From NCBI RefSeq assembly GCF_000735455.1, contig NZ_JMPS01000080.1, positions 1 to 51,924 on the forward strand: a DNA stretch of 51,924 bases, in the 5' to 3' direction. A program made the translations under genes and the position numbers. This DNA is from Yokenella regensburgei ATCC 49455. Lineage in GTDB: Bacteria; Pseudomonadota; Gammaproteobacteria; Enterobacterales; Enterobacteriaceae. Of this stretch, positions 29,251 to 37,275 are shown in pieces. The notes below the pieces were generated by a model. That model ran no database searches. It was not told the DNA's origin and was given only the letters and a program-made list of their open reading frames with translations. The first letter of the stretch is position 1. Every line of letters starts with the position of its first letter.

Positions 29251-30044
29251 TCCTGAGCGCGCTGCCAGAAATGGACGGCGAAATCGGTCTGGCAGCTAAA
29301 TGCCTGCTGCTGTTGCAGGCTCTCCCACACGGCGGGTTTCGCCCGCCATGCAAACGGCGTCATCTGCAGCAGCGCCACCGCTTCATCACCACGTAACGTC
29401 ATCGGATACGCCAGCGCATCGTGCTTGCGCAGCTCAAAGCCCGGCAACTGTTCCGAATGCGGCGCATGAAGCTGTACTTCATCGTAGATAAGCCCTTTCA
29501 GCTCCATCAGATGTCGTGGGCCCGGCGTGGCGGTAACGACCCAGCCTCCCGGCCTGACCACGCGCGCCAGCTCCTCGGGATTACAGGGGGCGTAAATTCG
29601 CACCACCACGTCCATTGAAGCATCATCAAACGGTAAACGCTGGCTCGAGGCCACGCAGAAGTTCACCTGCGGGTAACGCTTTGCGCCTGCCCGCACGGCA
29701 GATTTAGAGACATCAAGCCCCCAGGTTTGCGCCGCGTGCTGCGCAAAGGCCTGCGTGTAGTACCCTTCTCCGCAGCCAATATCCAGCAAGGTTTCCACCG
29801 GAATAGTCGCCAGATGCTGACAAATCGCATCGCGCAGCGGCTGATAGTGCCCGGCATCGAGAAACGCTCTGCGCGCCTGCATCATCTCCGCGCTGTCACC
29901 CGGATCGCGGGAGCGCTTATGCTGCACCGGGAGAAGATTGACGTAACCCTCTTTTGCCATGTCGAACTGATGCCGCTGCGGGCAGACATAACTGTTATCA
30001 CGACGCGTTAACGGGGCGTGGCAAAGGGGGCAACTGTAAGACAT
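29247..30044 (-). CDS. rlmA: 23S rRNA (guanine-745-N1)-methyltransferase
   Basis: 265 residues. N-terminal zinc ribbon C5-x2-C8...C21-x3-H25, then a class I SAM domain with [11 protein letters not shown] near residue 90 and [14 protein letters not shown]. It methylates G745 in helix 35 of 23S rRNA. ATG start. Convergent with mntP with a four-base overlap. The E. coli order continues to cspC; here an accessory cluster intervenes. Confidence 0.95.
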   Translation of the reverse strand: MSYSCPLCHAPLTRRDNSYVCPQRHQFDMAKEGYVNLLPVQHKRSRDPGDSAEMMQARRAFLDAGHYQPLRDAICQHLATIPVETLLDIGCGEGYYTQAFAQHAAQTWGLDVSKSAVRAGAKRYPQVNFCVASSQRLPFDDASMDVVVRIYAPCNPEELARVVRPGGWVVTATPGPRHLMELKGLIYDEVQLHAPHSEQLPGFELRKHDALAYPMTLRGDEAVALLQMTPFAWRAKPAVWESLQQQQAFSCQTDFAVHFWQRAQD

Positions 30045-30064
30045 GACAACTCCGGGGAATTCAA

Positions 30065-30130
30065 AGAAGGGCGAAGTTTACCGCTATTGCCGCCTGATTT
30101 CGAGGTGCAATACGCGGGCTTCGCCCTTCT
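30065..30130. repeat. widely spaced inverted repeat between rlmA and the PBP3-like gene
   Basis: Perfect 12-base arms AGAAGGGCGAAG (30065-30076) and CTTCGCCCTTCT (30119-30130), separated by 42 bases, immediately after the PBP3-like stop (minus strand). There is no T run to mark a terminator. Role unknown. Confidence 0.7.
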
Positions 30131-30135
30131 CCAGG

Positions 30136-31884
30136 TCAGAGCGTCGGTGAAGCAGGTTCCTGATTATGCATCACGATAAGATGGTTTGAGTCGGCGGGCA
30201 TACCGTCCGGTAGCACGTTCTCAAGGCGCAGCACGTCGCCCATTATCTGGCTGAATACCGGCGCGGAAACGGCACCGCCGTAGTAATCACCGTTCTGCGG
30301 ATCGTTAATCACCACCACCAGCGCAAACTGCGGGCGGCTGGCCGGTGCAACGCCCGCGGTGTAGGCGATGTACTTATCAACGTATTTACCGTCGTCGCCG
30401 ATCTTCTTCGCGGTACCGGTTTTCACCGCCACCCGGTAATCACGGACGGCGGCTTTCACCCCGCCACCGCCGGGTAACGCGACGCTCTCAAGCATATGCT
30501 CCACCTCGTGGGCAATCTCCTCCGGCATGACTCTGTCCCCCACCACCGGCGGATCTATACGGGTAATCGACAGCGGCCTCTTGATACCAAAACCGCCGAT
30601 GGTCGCGTAGACGTGCGCCAGCTGCAGCGGCGTCACCATCAGCCCGTAACCGAAGGCGAAGGTTGCCCGGTCGAGCTGTGCCCAGTAGCGGCGTGCGGGC
30701 AGCAACCCCTGGCTCTCCCCCGTGAGGCCAAGCCCGGTAGGTTGGCCAAAACCAAACGCCTTGTAGGTATCCAGCAGTTTTTGCACCGGCATGGCAAGCG
30801 ACAGCCGTGATACGCCGGTGTCGCTTGATTTTTGCAGGATCCCGGTGAGCGTCAGTTCCGGGTAGTATCCGACGTCGCGGATGCGGTGTCCGTCAAGGAT
30901 AAACGGATGGGTATCCACCACGCTGTCCGGTTGCACAATCCCCTCTTTCAGCGCGGTCATGATCACCAGCGGTTTCACGGTCGAGCCCGGTTCGAAGGTA
31001 TCGCTGATAGCACGGTTACGGAAATCGTTCAGCGTCGCGTTGTCGCGATTATTGGGGTTGAAATCCGGGTAGCTCGCCATCGACAGCACTTCTCCGGTAT
31101 CAATTTTAATCAGCACCGCGGCACCGGATTCCGCCTTATTCCAGCGCACGGCGTTATCCAGCGCGTCCTCGGTCACCGTCTGCAGGCGTTCATCGATGCT
31201 GAGCATCAGGTTATGCGCCGGAACCGCCGCGACTTCGGTCATATTCTCAATGACGTTTCCGTGTCGGTCTTTACGCACCAGACGCACGCCGGGTTTACCC
31301 ATCAGCTGACTATTAAAGCTTTTCTCCACCCCTTCGATACCCTGATCGTCGATGTTCGTGAAGCCCAGCAGGTTCGCCGCCACGCGCCCTGCCGGATAAA
31401 AACGTCGGGACTCATCCCGCAGGTTGATGCCCGGCAGATGCAGCTTGTCCACCCATTCGGCCTGCTGAGGATCCACCTGGCGCGCCAGATACATAAAACG
31501 TGAAGTGGGGTGCGCGGCGACCCGCTGCGCAAGCTCGCTTAAGGAAAGATGCAGCGCGCTGGCTAATCCCTGCCAGCGTGAATCAAAGCCAACGCCCCCT
31601 TTTTGCAACAGCGTCTGTGGATCAACCCAGATAGCGCTGACCGGCACGCTCACCGCCAGCGGCCGTCCTTCGCGATCGGAGATCATCCCACGGGGCACCT
31701 CCAGCGGCTCTTCACGAATGGAGCGCATATCTTCCTGTTTAACCAGATTGTCCGGGGCGACAATCTGTAGCCAGCCTACGCGCACCAGCAGCAGGGTAAG
31801 ACAGCATAAGATCCCAACGCACAGCAGACCAAAACGGACAGGCGTGAAGTTGGCGGGCAGTTTGACACGTTTTTTAGGCACCAT
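30136..31884 (-). CDS. FtsI/PBP3-type peptidoglycan transpeptidase (PBP3SAL-like)
   Basis: 582 residues from the ATG at 31882-31884; a GTG in the next codon is also possible because GGAG is only two bases from the ATG. Short cytoplasmic tail, one membrane helix (about 18-40), PBP dimerisation domain with PRGMISDREGRPLAVS, then the transpeptidase: nucleophile S301 in STVK, second motif S353-S-D (S-S-N in E. coli FtsI), third motif KTGT at 488. It shares long identical blocks with FtsI (GGGGVKAA, YIAYTAGVAPAS). It sits next to rlmA as does Salmonella STM1836, the acid-condition PBP3SAL. The true ftsI is normally in the dcw cluster, so this is a paralogue. Confidence 0.92.
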   Translation of the reverse strand: MVPKKRVKLPANFTPVRFGLLCVGILCCLTLLLVRVGWLQIVAPDNLVKQEDMRSIREEPLEVPRGMISDREGRPLAVSVPVSAIWVDPQTLLQKGGVGFDSRWQGLASALHLSLSELAQRVAAHPTSRFMYLARQVDPQQAEWVDKLHLPGINLRDESRRFYPAGRVAANLLGFTNIDDQGIEGVEKSFNSQLMGKPGVRLVRKDRHGNVIENMTEVAAVPAHNLMLSIDERLQTVTEDALDNAVRWNKAESGAAVLIKIDTGEVLSMASYPDFNPNNRDNATLNDFRNRAISDTFEPGSTVKPLVIMTALKEGIVQPDSVVDTHPFILDGHRIRDVGYYPELTLTGILQKSSDTGVSRLSLAMPVQKLLDTYKAFGFGQPTGLGLTGESQGLLPARRYWAQLDRATFAFGYGLMVTPLQLAHVYATIGGFGIKRPLSITRIDPPVVGDRVMPEEIAHEVEHMLESVALPGGGGVKAAVRDYRVAVKTGTAKKIGDDGKYVDKYIAYTAGVAPASRPQFALVVVINDPQNGDYYGGAVSAPVFSQIMGDVLRLENVLPDGMPADSNHLIVMHNQEPASPTL

Positions 31885-31975
31885 CGCTCCAGAATTGACT
31901 AACAACGCGATGATTTAACAGGAAAAGGGTTCCAGAAGCGGGAGAAAGAATGCTAATAACCTTGTCTATTTGCAA

Positions 31976-32000
31976 CAAAGCGCGTCGGCGACGCGCTTTG
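31976..32000 (-). terminator. terminator after the LysR gene
   Basis: Perfect 11-base stem CAAAGCGCGTC (31976-31986) / GACGCGCTTTG (31990-32000), loop GGC; the minus-strand continuation TTGCAAATAG is only weakly U-rich. It lies 22 bases after the LysR stop. Confidence 0.75.
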
Positions 32001-32021
32001 GTCATACTTCGACACTGCTGA

Positions 32022-32957
32022 CTACGCTTGCGGGCTTCGCATCCCGGAAATCTGCGGCATCACTTCACGCATCAGTTCAAGAAAGCGCCGCAAGCGCGCC
32101 GGATAATAGCGTGACCACGGATAGACAAGGTGTACCGGAAGCGCCGTCGCTCGCCAGTCTGGTAGCAGCTCAATCAAGCGCCCCCCGGCGATGTCTTCCT
32201 GCACCGTCCAGCTCGATACCAGCGTCACCCCCAGCCCCGCCAATGCGGTATTGCGTGCAACATACAGGCTGTCTGTGCTTAAACGGGGTGAAATCGCCAC
32301 CGTACATTCTGTTCCCAGCGTCTGGTGTTTAAGCATCACCTCATGCTGGTAAAAGGTACTGACGGCGACCCAGGGAAGCGCGCTGAGCTGCTCCGGCGTC
32401 CCGACTTCCGGGTACTGTGCCAGCAGCGCCGGTGAGGCCACCACGGTACGCGGCACTTCCGCAAGCTTCACCGAGACCGTTGCCGGATCAACTTCAACCC
32501 CGACGCGGATAGCACAATCAATGTTATCGCTGAGAAAATCCACATTCTGGTCATTCAACATCCACTCAACGGACAGCAGCGGATACTGGCTGAGAAACGC
32601 CGTCAACGGTGCCAGTAGCTGATACTGGCCAAAGGCGTGAGGCGCCCGCACGCGTAACACACCGGTCGGATCATCCTTCACCACCTGCAGAGAATCCTCC
32701 AGCTCCAGCCAGGCATCAGTTACCTTTTTGGCATGCTGATAGCAGCGCTCACCGTCGTCGGTCAGCTTCATCGCATGGGTAGTGCGCAGGATAAGCTTCG
32801 TTCCAAGCAGAGACTCCAGCGACTGCAGACGCCGACTGATGGTGGCCTGGGTGGTCTCCAGCTGCACTGCTGCCGCCGACAGCGATTCGGCTTCCACTAT
32901 GCGGATAAACGTCTGCATCAACGCCACCCTGTCTATACGCTCATTTCTCTTCATCAT
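32022..32957 (-). CDS. LysR-family transcriptional regulator
   Basis: About 311 residues from the ATG at 32955-32957 (M-M-K-R-N-E-R-I-D-R). The frame stays open upstream to a GTG at 32996, but that stretch contains the palindrome at 32968-32982, so it is probably regulatory DNA. N-terminal winged helix (SLSAAAVQLETTQATISRRLQSLE) and a periplasmic-binding-like effector domain. Most similar in style to the CrgA/AaeR group, with a single ligand pocket domain. Divergent from the MFS gene at 33063, which it probably controls. Not identified with any named E. coli gene. Confidence 0.88.
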   Translation of the reverse strand: MMKRNERIDRVALMQTFIRIVEAESLSAAAVQLETTQATISRRLQSLESLLGTKLILRTTHAMKLTDDGERCYQHAKKVTDAWLELEDSLQVVKDDPTGVLRVRAPHAFGQYQLLAPLTAFLSQYPLLSVEWMLNDQNVDFLSDNIDCAIRVGVEVDPATVSVKLAEVPRTVVASPALLAQYPEVGTPEQLSALPWVAVSTFYQHEVMLKHQTLGTECTVAISPRLSTDSLYVARNTALAGLGVTLVSSWTVQEDIAGGRLIELLPDWRATALPVHLVYPWSRYYPARLRRFLELMREVMPQISGMRSPQA

Positions 32958-32967
32958 TAGATTGCCC

Positions 32968-32982
32968 ATACGCAATACGTAT
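32968..32982. promoter_or_regulatory. LysR-type T-N11-A box
   Basis: Palindrome ATACG-CAATA-CGTAT: five-base perfect arms around five bases, containing the canonical T-N11-A spacing. It lies between the divergent LysR and MFS genes, 11 bases before the chosen LysR start and about 80 before the MFS start, as expected for autoregulation with control of the neighbour. Confidence 0.6.
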
Positions 32983-33062
32983 AACTCTTTTACCACTGTG
33001 CCCGCTACCGCACCAGAAGAGACAGGAGAAAAATAGCCGCATACTTTGTTGAGGACATCCAG

Positions 33063-34271
33063 ATGAAAGAAACATCCATTGCTACATCCCGCGCCGGCTG
33101 GGTCATTTTTATTCTTGCTCTTGGCGCAGGTTTCAGCGTTGCCGCCATTTACTACTGCCAGCCGCTGTTGCCGTTAATTGGGCGCGACCTTCACCTGAGC
33201 GTAGAAAGCATGGGGCTAATCCCGACGCTGACCCAGGCCGGATACGCGCTGGGGATACTGTTCCTGCTGCCGTTAGGCGACCGCTACGACCGGCGTTTGC
33301 TGATTGTCGGAAAAAGTGCGCTGCTGGCCGGGCTGTTGCTGCTGTGCAGCTTTACCTCACAGCTACCGTCATTGCTGATTATCAGCCTGTTGATAGGCGT
33401 GGCGACCACCATGGCGCAGGACATTGTTCCCGCCGCCGCGATCCTCGCTCCTGCCGGGAAGCAAGGGAAAATGGTAGGCACGGTGATGACCGGTTTACTG
33501 CTCGGGATCCTGCTTTCGCGTACCGTCAGCGGTCTGGTGGGTGCGGAGTTCGGCTGGCGCGTCATGTACCAAGCGGCGGCGATAAGCGTTGCGCTGATGG
33601 GCGCGCTGTTGTGGATGGTTTTACCCCGTTTCAGCGTCCATTCCGCACTGAGCTACCCGGCGCTGATGAAATCGCTGGTACACCTGTGGTGTCGTTACCC
33701 GGAGCTGCGTCGCGCGTCGCTGGCGCAGGGTTCACTCTCTATTGCCTTTAGCGCTTTCTGGTCCACCCTTGCGGTGATGCTGCTGGAGCATTTCTCGATG
33801 GGTAGCGCCGTTGCGGGTGCCTATGGCATCGCGGGGGCAGCCGGTGCGCTGGCGGCACCTCTGGCCGGGAGCCTGGCGGACAGGCTCGGTGCAGCACGCG
33901 TCACCCAGCTTAGTGCCGCCCTGGTCACGGTGTCATTCGCCCTGATGCTTTTCCTGCCGCTGCTCCCGGCCCAGGGGCAACTGGTACTGATAGCCATTGC
34001 CGCCGTTGGCTTCGACCTCGGCCTGCAGTCAAGCCTGGTGTCACACCAGAACCTGGTTTACAGCCTGGAGCCGCAAGCCCGTGGTCGTCTTAACGCCGTG
34101 CTGTTCACGATGATATTTGCCGGGATGGCCGTCGGTTCAGCGCTTGGCAGCCAGCTCTATTCTATGGGCGGCTGGACGGCGGTCGTCGTGCTCGCTACGG
34201 TCTCCGGTGCTGTTGCCCTGCTCATCCGCAGAATGCCAGCACGGGCCACAACGCTGCAATCTATGCCGTAG
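33063..34271 (+). CDS. major facilitator superfamily drug/solute transporter (DHA1-like)
   Basis: 402 residues with about 12 hydrophobic segments. The loop 2-3 motif LPLGDRYDRRLLIVG (near residue 70) is MFS motif A, and its second-half copy reads GSLADRLGAARVTQ (near 275). GAGGACATCCAG gives a good ribosome site for the ATG. The divergent LysR neighbour suggests inducible export of a small molecule; the substrate is unknown. It is followed by a hairpin shared with cspC on the other strand. Confidence 0.88.
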   Translation: MKETSIATSRAGWVIFILALGAGFSVAAIYYCQPLLPLIGRDLHLSVESMGLIPTLTQAGYALGILFLLPLGDRYDRRLLIVGKSALLAGLLLLCSFTSQLPSLLIISLLIGVATTMAQDIVPAAAILAPAGKQGKMVGTVMTGLLLGILLSRTVSGLVGAEFGWRVMYQAAAISVALMGALLWMVLPRFSVHSALSYPALMKSLVHLWCRYPELRRASLAQGSLSIAFSAFWSTLAVMLLEHFSMGSAVAGAYGIAGAAGALAAPLAGSLADRLGAARVTQLSAALVTVSFALMLFLPLLPAQGQLVLIAIAAVGFDLGLQSSLVSHQNLVYSLEPQARGRLNAVLFTMIFAGMAVGSALGSQLYSMGGWTAVVVLATVSGAVALLIRRMPARATTLQSMP

Positions 34272-34290
34272 TAACAGATTTCGGCCATTA

Positions 34291-34316
34291 AAAAGCCCCG
34301 CAAATGCGAGGCTTTA
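34291..34316. terminator. bidirectional terminator between the MFS gene and cspC
   Basis: Stem AAAGCCCCGC (34292-34301) / GCGAGGCTTT (34306-34315) with one mismatch and loop AAAT. On the minus strand the arm is followed by UUUUUAAU, a good cspC terminator; on the plus strand the tail is weaker. Confidence 0.8.
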
Positions 34317-34364
34317 TGGCTGAGGTTGATGCGCCGAAGCGCGACAAGATCAGTGGGATTGGAT

Positions 34365-34574
34365 TCAGATTGCGGTTACGTTAACAGCAGCCGGGCCTTT
34401 CTGGCCGTCCTGAATTTCAAACTCAACGTTCTGGCCTTCGGCCAGAGTTTTGAAGCCGTTACCCTGGATTGCAGAGAAGTGTACGAATACATCTTTGCTG
34501 CCGTCTGCCGGAGTAATGAAACCAAAACCTTTAGACTCGTTGAACCACTTAACTTGACCTTTAATCTTTGCCAT
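34365..34574 (-). CDS. cspC: cold shock-like protein CspC
   Basis: 69 residues, which I recall as identical to E. coli CspC. The start at 34574 ([13 protein letters not shown]) has AAGGA eight bases upstream; an ATG two codons earlier is less likely. RNA-binding motifs KGFGFI and VFVHF are both present. CspC is an RNA chaperone made at 37 C that stabilises stress mRNAs such as rpoS. It is co-transcribed with the short yobF upstream. Confidence 0.97.
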
Positions 34575-34657
34575 TTGCAAAATTCCTTAGAGTGTTTTCT
34601 TTGCCCGAAGGCGCTTACTATAGATAAAACTGAGACATGACTGCATGAGGCACTAAT

Positions 34658-34732
34658 TTAAGGTTCGGCAGAGAAGCGGTATTCAACGTCAACGTGTTTA
34701 CTCAGGACTTCTTTACTGAAAATGCCACACAT
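34658..34732 (-). CDS. yobF: short YobF (DUF2527) protein
   Basis: 24 residues, [15 protein letters not shown] then VEYRFSAEP. The first 24 residues match E. coli YobF exactly as I recall it, but a TAA stop replaces the Tyr codon at position 25, whereas E. coli continues to 47. Downstream bases still resemble the E. coli coding sequence (S-A-S-C-S, V-S-V-L-S), suggesting recent loss of the tail or a naturally short form. It is 83 bases upstream of cspC on the same strand, as in E. coli where yobF is a stress-induced small protein. Confidence 0.8.
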
Positions 34733-35346
34733 AAACAGAACTGTACCTCGTTTAACCCAAAACGTGTTATCACATACAACGTAAATAATGGCAAGCCATT
34801 TTTAAGCGTGCCACGATCGGTCGCACAAAAGCATCAGTTACCGTTTGATCGCCTGCACAGTTATGCGTCTTGCTCTTTGCCGCGGCGCTTTCAGGCTACA
34901 GCCGCTGAAAGCAGGCACATACTCGGAAACTAAGACAATTTTACCATAGTCCAGCCCGTGCCCATCGTCCAGCCCACACGATGAAATACGTAGAAATAAT
35001 GCGATATGCTTAGAACATTTTGTGCATAGTTATGCACACATTGTTGCGCAATTAAATAGGGTGTTCACCTGCACTAAAATAATGAAATTTTAATGACATT
35101 GCACCACCGTTAAGCAATAAAAACGTTTCGCTAATAGTTCTACTAATAATAAAACCGAGGATGGCGGAATAACATCGCCGGCCTCGCCCATATCAACAGG
35201 TAACAATCAGCTGGATTAATAAGAAAGGCTAACAAAAAGATTAGTCGTAGTTAAAGATCGGGGATTTCAGGCGACAGGCAGAGAGATTACAGCGCAATTG
35301 CCCCGGTAGCGACGGGTCGACGTTACCGGGAGCTCAACCAGGAAAA
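34733..35346. other. 614-base intergenic region between yobF and yebO
   Basis: No ORF I can support. It should hold the yobF-cspC promoter and leader (minus strand). I see a perfect palindrome, TGTGCATA-GT-TATGCACA (35021-35038); a TTGCGCAA palindrome at about 35044; a GCTTTCAG/CTGAAAGC hairpin near 34887-34914; and a hairpin with CCCGGTA/TACCGGG arms (about 35301-35331) just after the yebO stop. A plus-strand frame at 34694-34933 is the antisense of yobF and its leader. Confidence 0.6.
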
Positions 35347-35637
35347 TCAGCGTTCTGCGACCAGGCGAATGAAATCATCGCCCTCTTCCGCTTCCGCTTT
35401 TTGTTCCTCAACTACAGGGGCTTCTTTCTCTGGCTCGTTGGCTTCGCAGAGACGACGCAGCAAAGCCGTTTGTCGTTTTTGCTGATCGAGCATCGTTTCG
35501 AGCAGCTCAATCTGCTCATTAGTACGCGAGCTGGCGCGATTAACGAAGAACCACAACACCAGGCCTACCACCAGCAGGATCGCTGAAAGCACCATTGAGA
35601 CCAGATTTAACACCCCAGAATTCACTAAGTCACTCAT
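35347..35637 (-). CDS. yebO: YebO-family membrane protein
   Basis: 96 residues (95 in E. coli). One membrane helix (about 13-32), then a coiled-coil-like segment NRASSRTNEQIELLETMLDQ, and an acidic C-terminal tail ending IRLVAER. GAGGTG precedes the ATG. Function unknown. In E. coli it lies downstream of PhoP-regulated mgrB and is probably in the same transcript. Confidence 0.92.
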   Translation of the reverse strand: MSDLVNSGVLNLVSMVLSAILLVVGLVLWFFVNRASSRTNEQIELLETMLDQQKRQTALLRRLCEANEPEKEAPVVEEQKAEAEEGDDFIRLVAER

Positions 35638-35710
35638 TTCACCACCTCAAAAGGAACAGCCTATTCTACCACTCGTCTTCAGGAAGGAAATCATTCACGT
35701 GCAAAATGTC

Positions 35711-35857
35711 TTACCAGGGGATGAACTTGTTGATGGTACAGATGCCGTTGAAGAACGGAACCCCCTGATCGCACATGACGTTTATCATCTGGGCCCATAG
35801 CACCATACAAACGAGAATAATCACGACAACCAGGATAACCCATCGAAACTTTTTCAC
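35711..35857 (-). CDS. mgrB: PhoQ feedback inhibitor MgrB
   Basis: 48 residues from a GTG at 35855-35857, too short for routine gene callers. It starts K-K-F-R-W-V after the initiator, has one membrane helix (about 7-24), and a periplasmic part with the essential Cys29 and Cys40 and the C-terminal NKFIPW. One residue longer than E. coli and Klebsiella MgrB (47). It binds PhoQ in the inner membrane and damps PhoP signalling; loss of mgrB gives polymyxin resistance in Klebsiella. This copy looks intact. Confidence 0.95.
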   Translation of the reverse strand: MKKFRWVILVVVIILVCMVLWAQMINVMCDQGVPFFNGICTINKFIPW

Positions 35858-35887
35858 TGCAGACTCCAGATACAAAACTCTACGATA

Positions 35888-35923
35888 AAGGTTAGCACCC
35901 TAACCTTAAACGGCGGCTAACTG
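35888..35923 (-). promoter_or_regulatory. mgrB upstream region: PhoP-box candidate and inverted repeat
   Basis: On the minus strand CAGTTA-GCCGC-CGTTTA (35907-35923) fits the PhoP direct repeat (GTTTA-type hexamers, 11-base period) at 8 of 12 positions. A perfect inverted repeat, AAGGTTAG-CACC-CTAACCTT (35888-35907), follows directly and could form a leader hairpin or mark the -10 region. PhoP control of mgrB is established in E. coli; the exact site here is a guess. Confidence 0.35.
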
Positions 35924-36016
35924 TAATAGGAACTGATCATTTTAGGAATCATTGACTTGTTTCAGATAATGACCAGGCTACTCTATTAACAAGCTCAAGC
36001 ATAAAAGAGGCTAGCG

Positions 36017-36256
36017 ATGCGTTTACTGGTTCGTTCAATTATTGTACTTGTGATTGTTTGGATTGCCATTCTGCTCAGCGGATATGGTGTTTTAATCGGC
36101 AGCAAAGAGAATGTAGGTGGGTTAGGTTTGCAGTGTAAATACCTGACCGCACGTGGAGTCAGTTCCGCACAATATGTTCATTCAGACAGCGGAATCATCG
36201 GCTTGACTAATTGCCCGGTGTTGCGCAAAAGCGCTACCGTGGTCGATCAGGGTTAA
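36017..36256 (+). CDS. yobH: small YobH-family protein
   Basis: 79 residues, the same length as E. coli YobH. N-terminal hydrophobic segment (about 6-25), probably a signal anchor, followed by GSKENVGGLGLQCKYLTARG and two conserved Cys (near 41 and 68). Probably exported or membrane-anchored; function unknown. Divergent from mgrB, convergent with kdgR. Confidence 0.9.
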   Translation: MRLLVRSIIVLVIVWIAILLSGYGVLIGSKENVGGLGLQCKYLTARGVSSAQYVHSDSGIIGLTNCPVLRKSATVVDQG

Positions 36257-36271
36257 GCAAAGCGCCGAGTT

Positions 36272-36300
36272 AAAACGCCGCATTTCGCGGCGTTTTTTTT
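36272..36300. terminator. bidirectional terminator between yobH and kdgR
   Basis: Stem AAAACGCCGC (36272-36281) / GCGGCGTTTT (36287-36296), loop ATTTC, with T8 on the plus strand; the A run before the stem gives a U tract for the minus strand as well. Confidence 0.9.
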
Positions 36301-36308
36301 ATGTTTAC

Positions 36309-37100
36309 TTAGAACGGATAGTCGTTGTACCCCATCTGCTCAGAGATCTTCCGCGCCGCGGTATGCAGCATAGCCACATACTCCTGCAGGCGTTCTTCCG
36401 AGAAACGCAGCGTCGGGAAAGAGATACTCAGCCCGGCAATCACTACGCCAAAGCGGTCGAAAACAGGGACGGCAATGCAGCGTAACCCTTCTTCCTGCTC
36501 TTCGTTGTCTTCACCAAAGCCCTGAGCTCGAACCTGCTCAAGCACTGGCAGTAAAGCGTCTGTACTGGTAATGGTGCGTTCAGTGCTGCGCTTATACTCG
36601 ACGCCTTCCAGGATCTGTTTGGCTTCTTCTACATCGCGCCACGCCAGCAGCACTTTGCCGATAGCGGTGCTGTAAAGCGGATTGCGGCGACCCACACGGG
36701 AGTACATGCGCAGGTTATACATCGAATCGATTTTATGGATGTAAACGATGCTGTCTTCATCTAGCGCGCCAAGGTGAATAGTTTCTTTAGTCTGGCGAGA
36801 CAGTTCGCGCATCTGGATATCAGCGCTACGAATGAGATCTACGTTTTGCAGCGCACGTGCGCCCAGCTCAAACAACTTCAGGGTCAGGGAATACTTCTCG
36901 GATTCGCCTTCCTGCGCCACATAGCCCAATGATTTCATGGTCTGTAAAAAGCGATATACCGTACTTTTCGACATCATCACGCGCTGCGACAGTTCGGTAA
37001 TCCCTATTTCGCGCTCTTCCCCGAGCGCCTGCAGAATGCCAAATACCTTCAGGACTGAAGAGACAGAATCTGGCTGCTTATCCAAATCTGCGACTGCCAT
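36309..37100 (-). CDS. kdgR: IclR-family repressor KdgR
   Basis: 263 residues. N-terminal IclR helix-turn-helix (GITELSQRVMMSKSTVYRFLQTM) and C-terminal effector domain (GALDEDSIVYIHKID, STAIGKVLLAW). Represses 2-keto-3-deoxygluconate and pectin-derivative metabolism; KDG is the inducer. Nearly identical to E. coli KdgR. Divergent from yebQ across a 175-base AT-rich spacer, in which I could not place a convincing KdgR box. Confidence 0.96.
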   Translation of the reverse strand: MAVADLDKQPDSVSSVLKVFGILQALGEEREIGITELSQRVMMSKSTVYRFLQTMKSLGYVAQEGESEKYSLTLKLFELGARALQNVDLIRSADIQMRELSRQTKETIHLGALDEDSIVYIHKIDSMYNLRMYSRVGRRNPLYSTAIGKVLLAWRDVEEAKQILEGVEYKRSTERTITSTDALLPVLEQVRAQGFGEDNEEQEEGLRCIAVPVFDRFGVVIAGLSISFPTLRFSEERLQEYVAMLHTAARKISEQMGYNDYPF

Positions 37101-37275
37101 TTATCACCTCACCGCAACTGTTTTATAAAAATTAGAACCGGTTTTTATTATAAATTCACAGCCCCTTCGTCGCAATGCATCTTCTTGAACCCGGTTACAA
37201 ATCTGCGAGCTACGGCTGAATAATCAATGCTAGAATCAACATTCAGCCAATTCTCTCTCCAGACTCACACTCCTC

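Noticed and set aside
34694-34933. Plus-strand 79-codon frame opposite yobF
   Set aside because: It is antisense to yobF, which matches a known protein, and has no ribosome site or recognisable content.
37101-37275. KdgR operator between kdgR and yebQ
   Set aside because: The spacer is AT-rich with TTATAA repeats, but nothing matches a GAAAC/GTTTC-type palindrome well enough to call.
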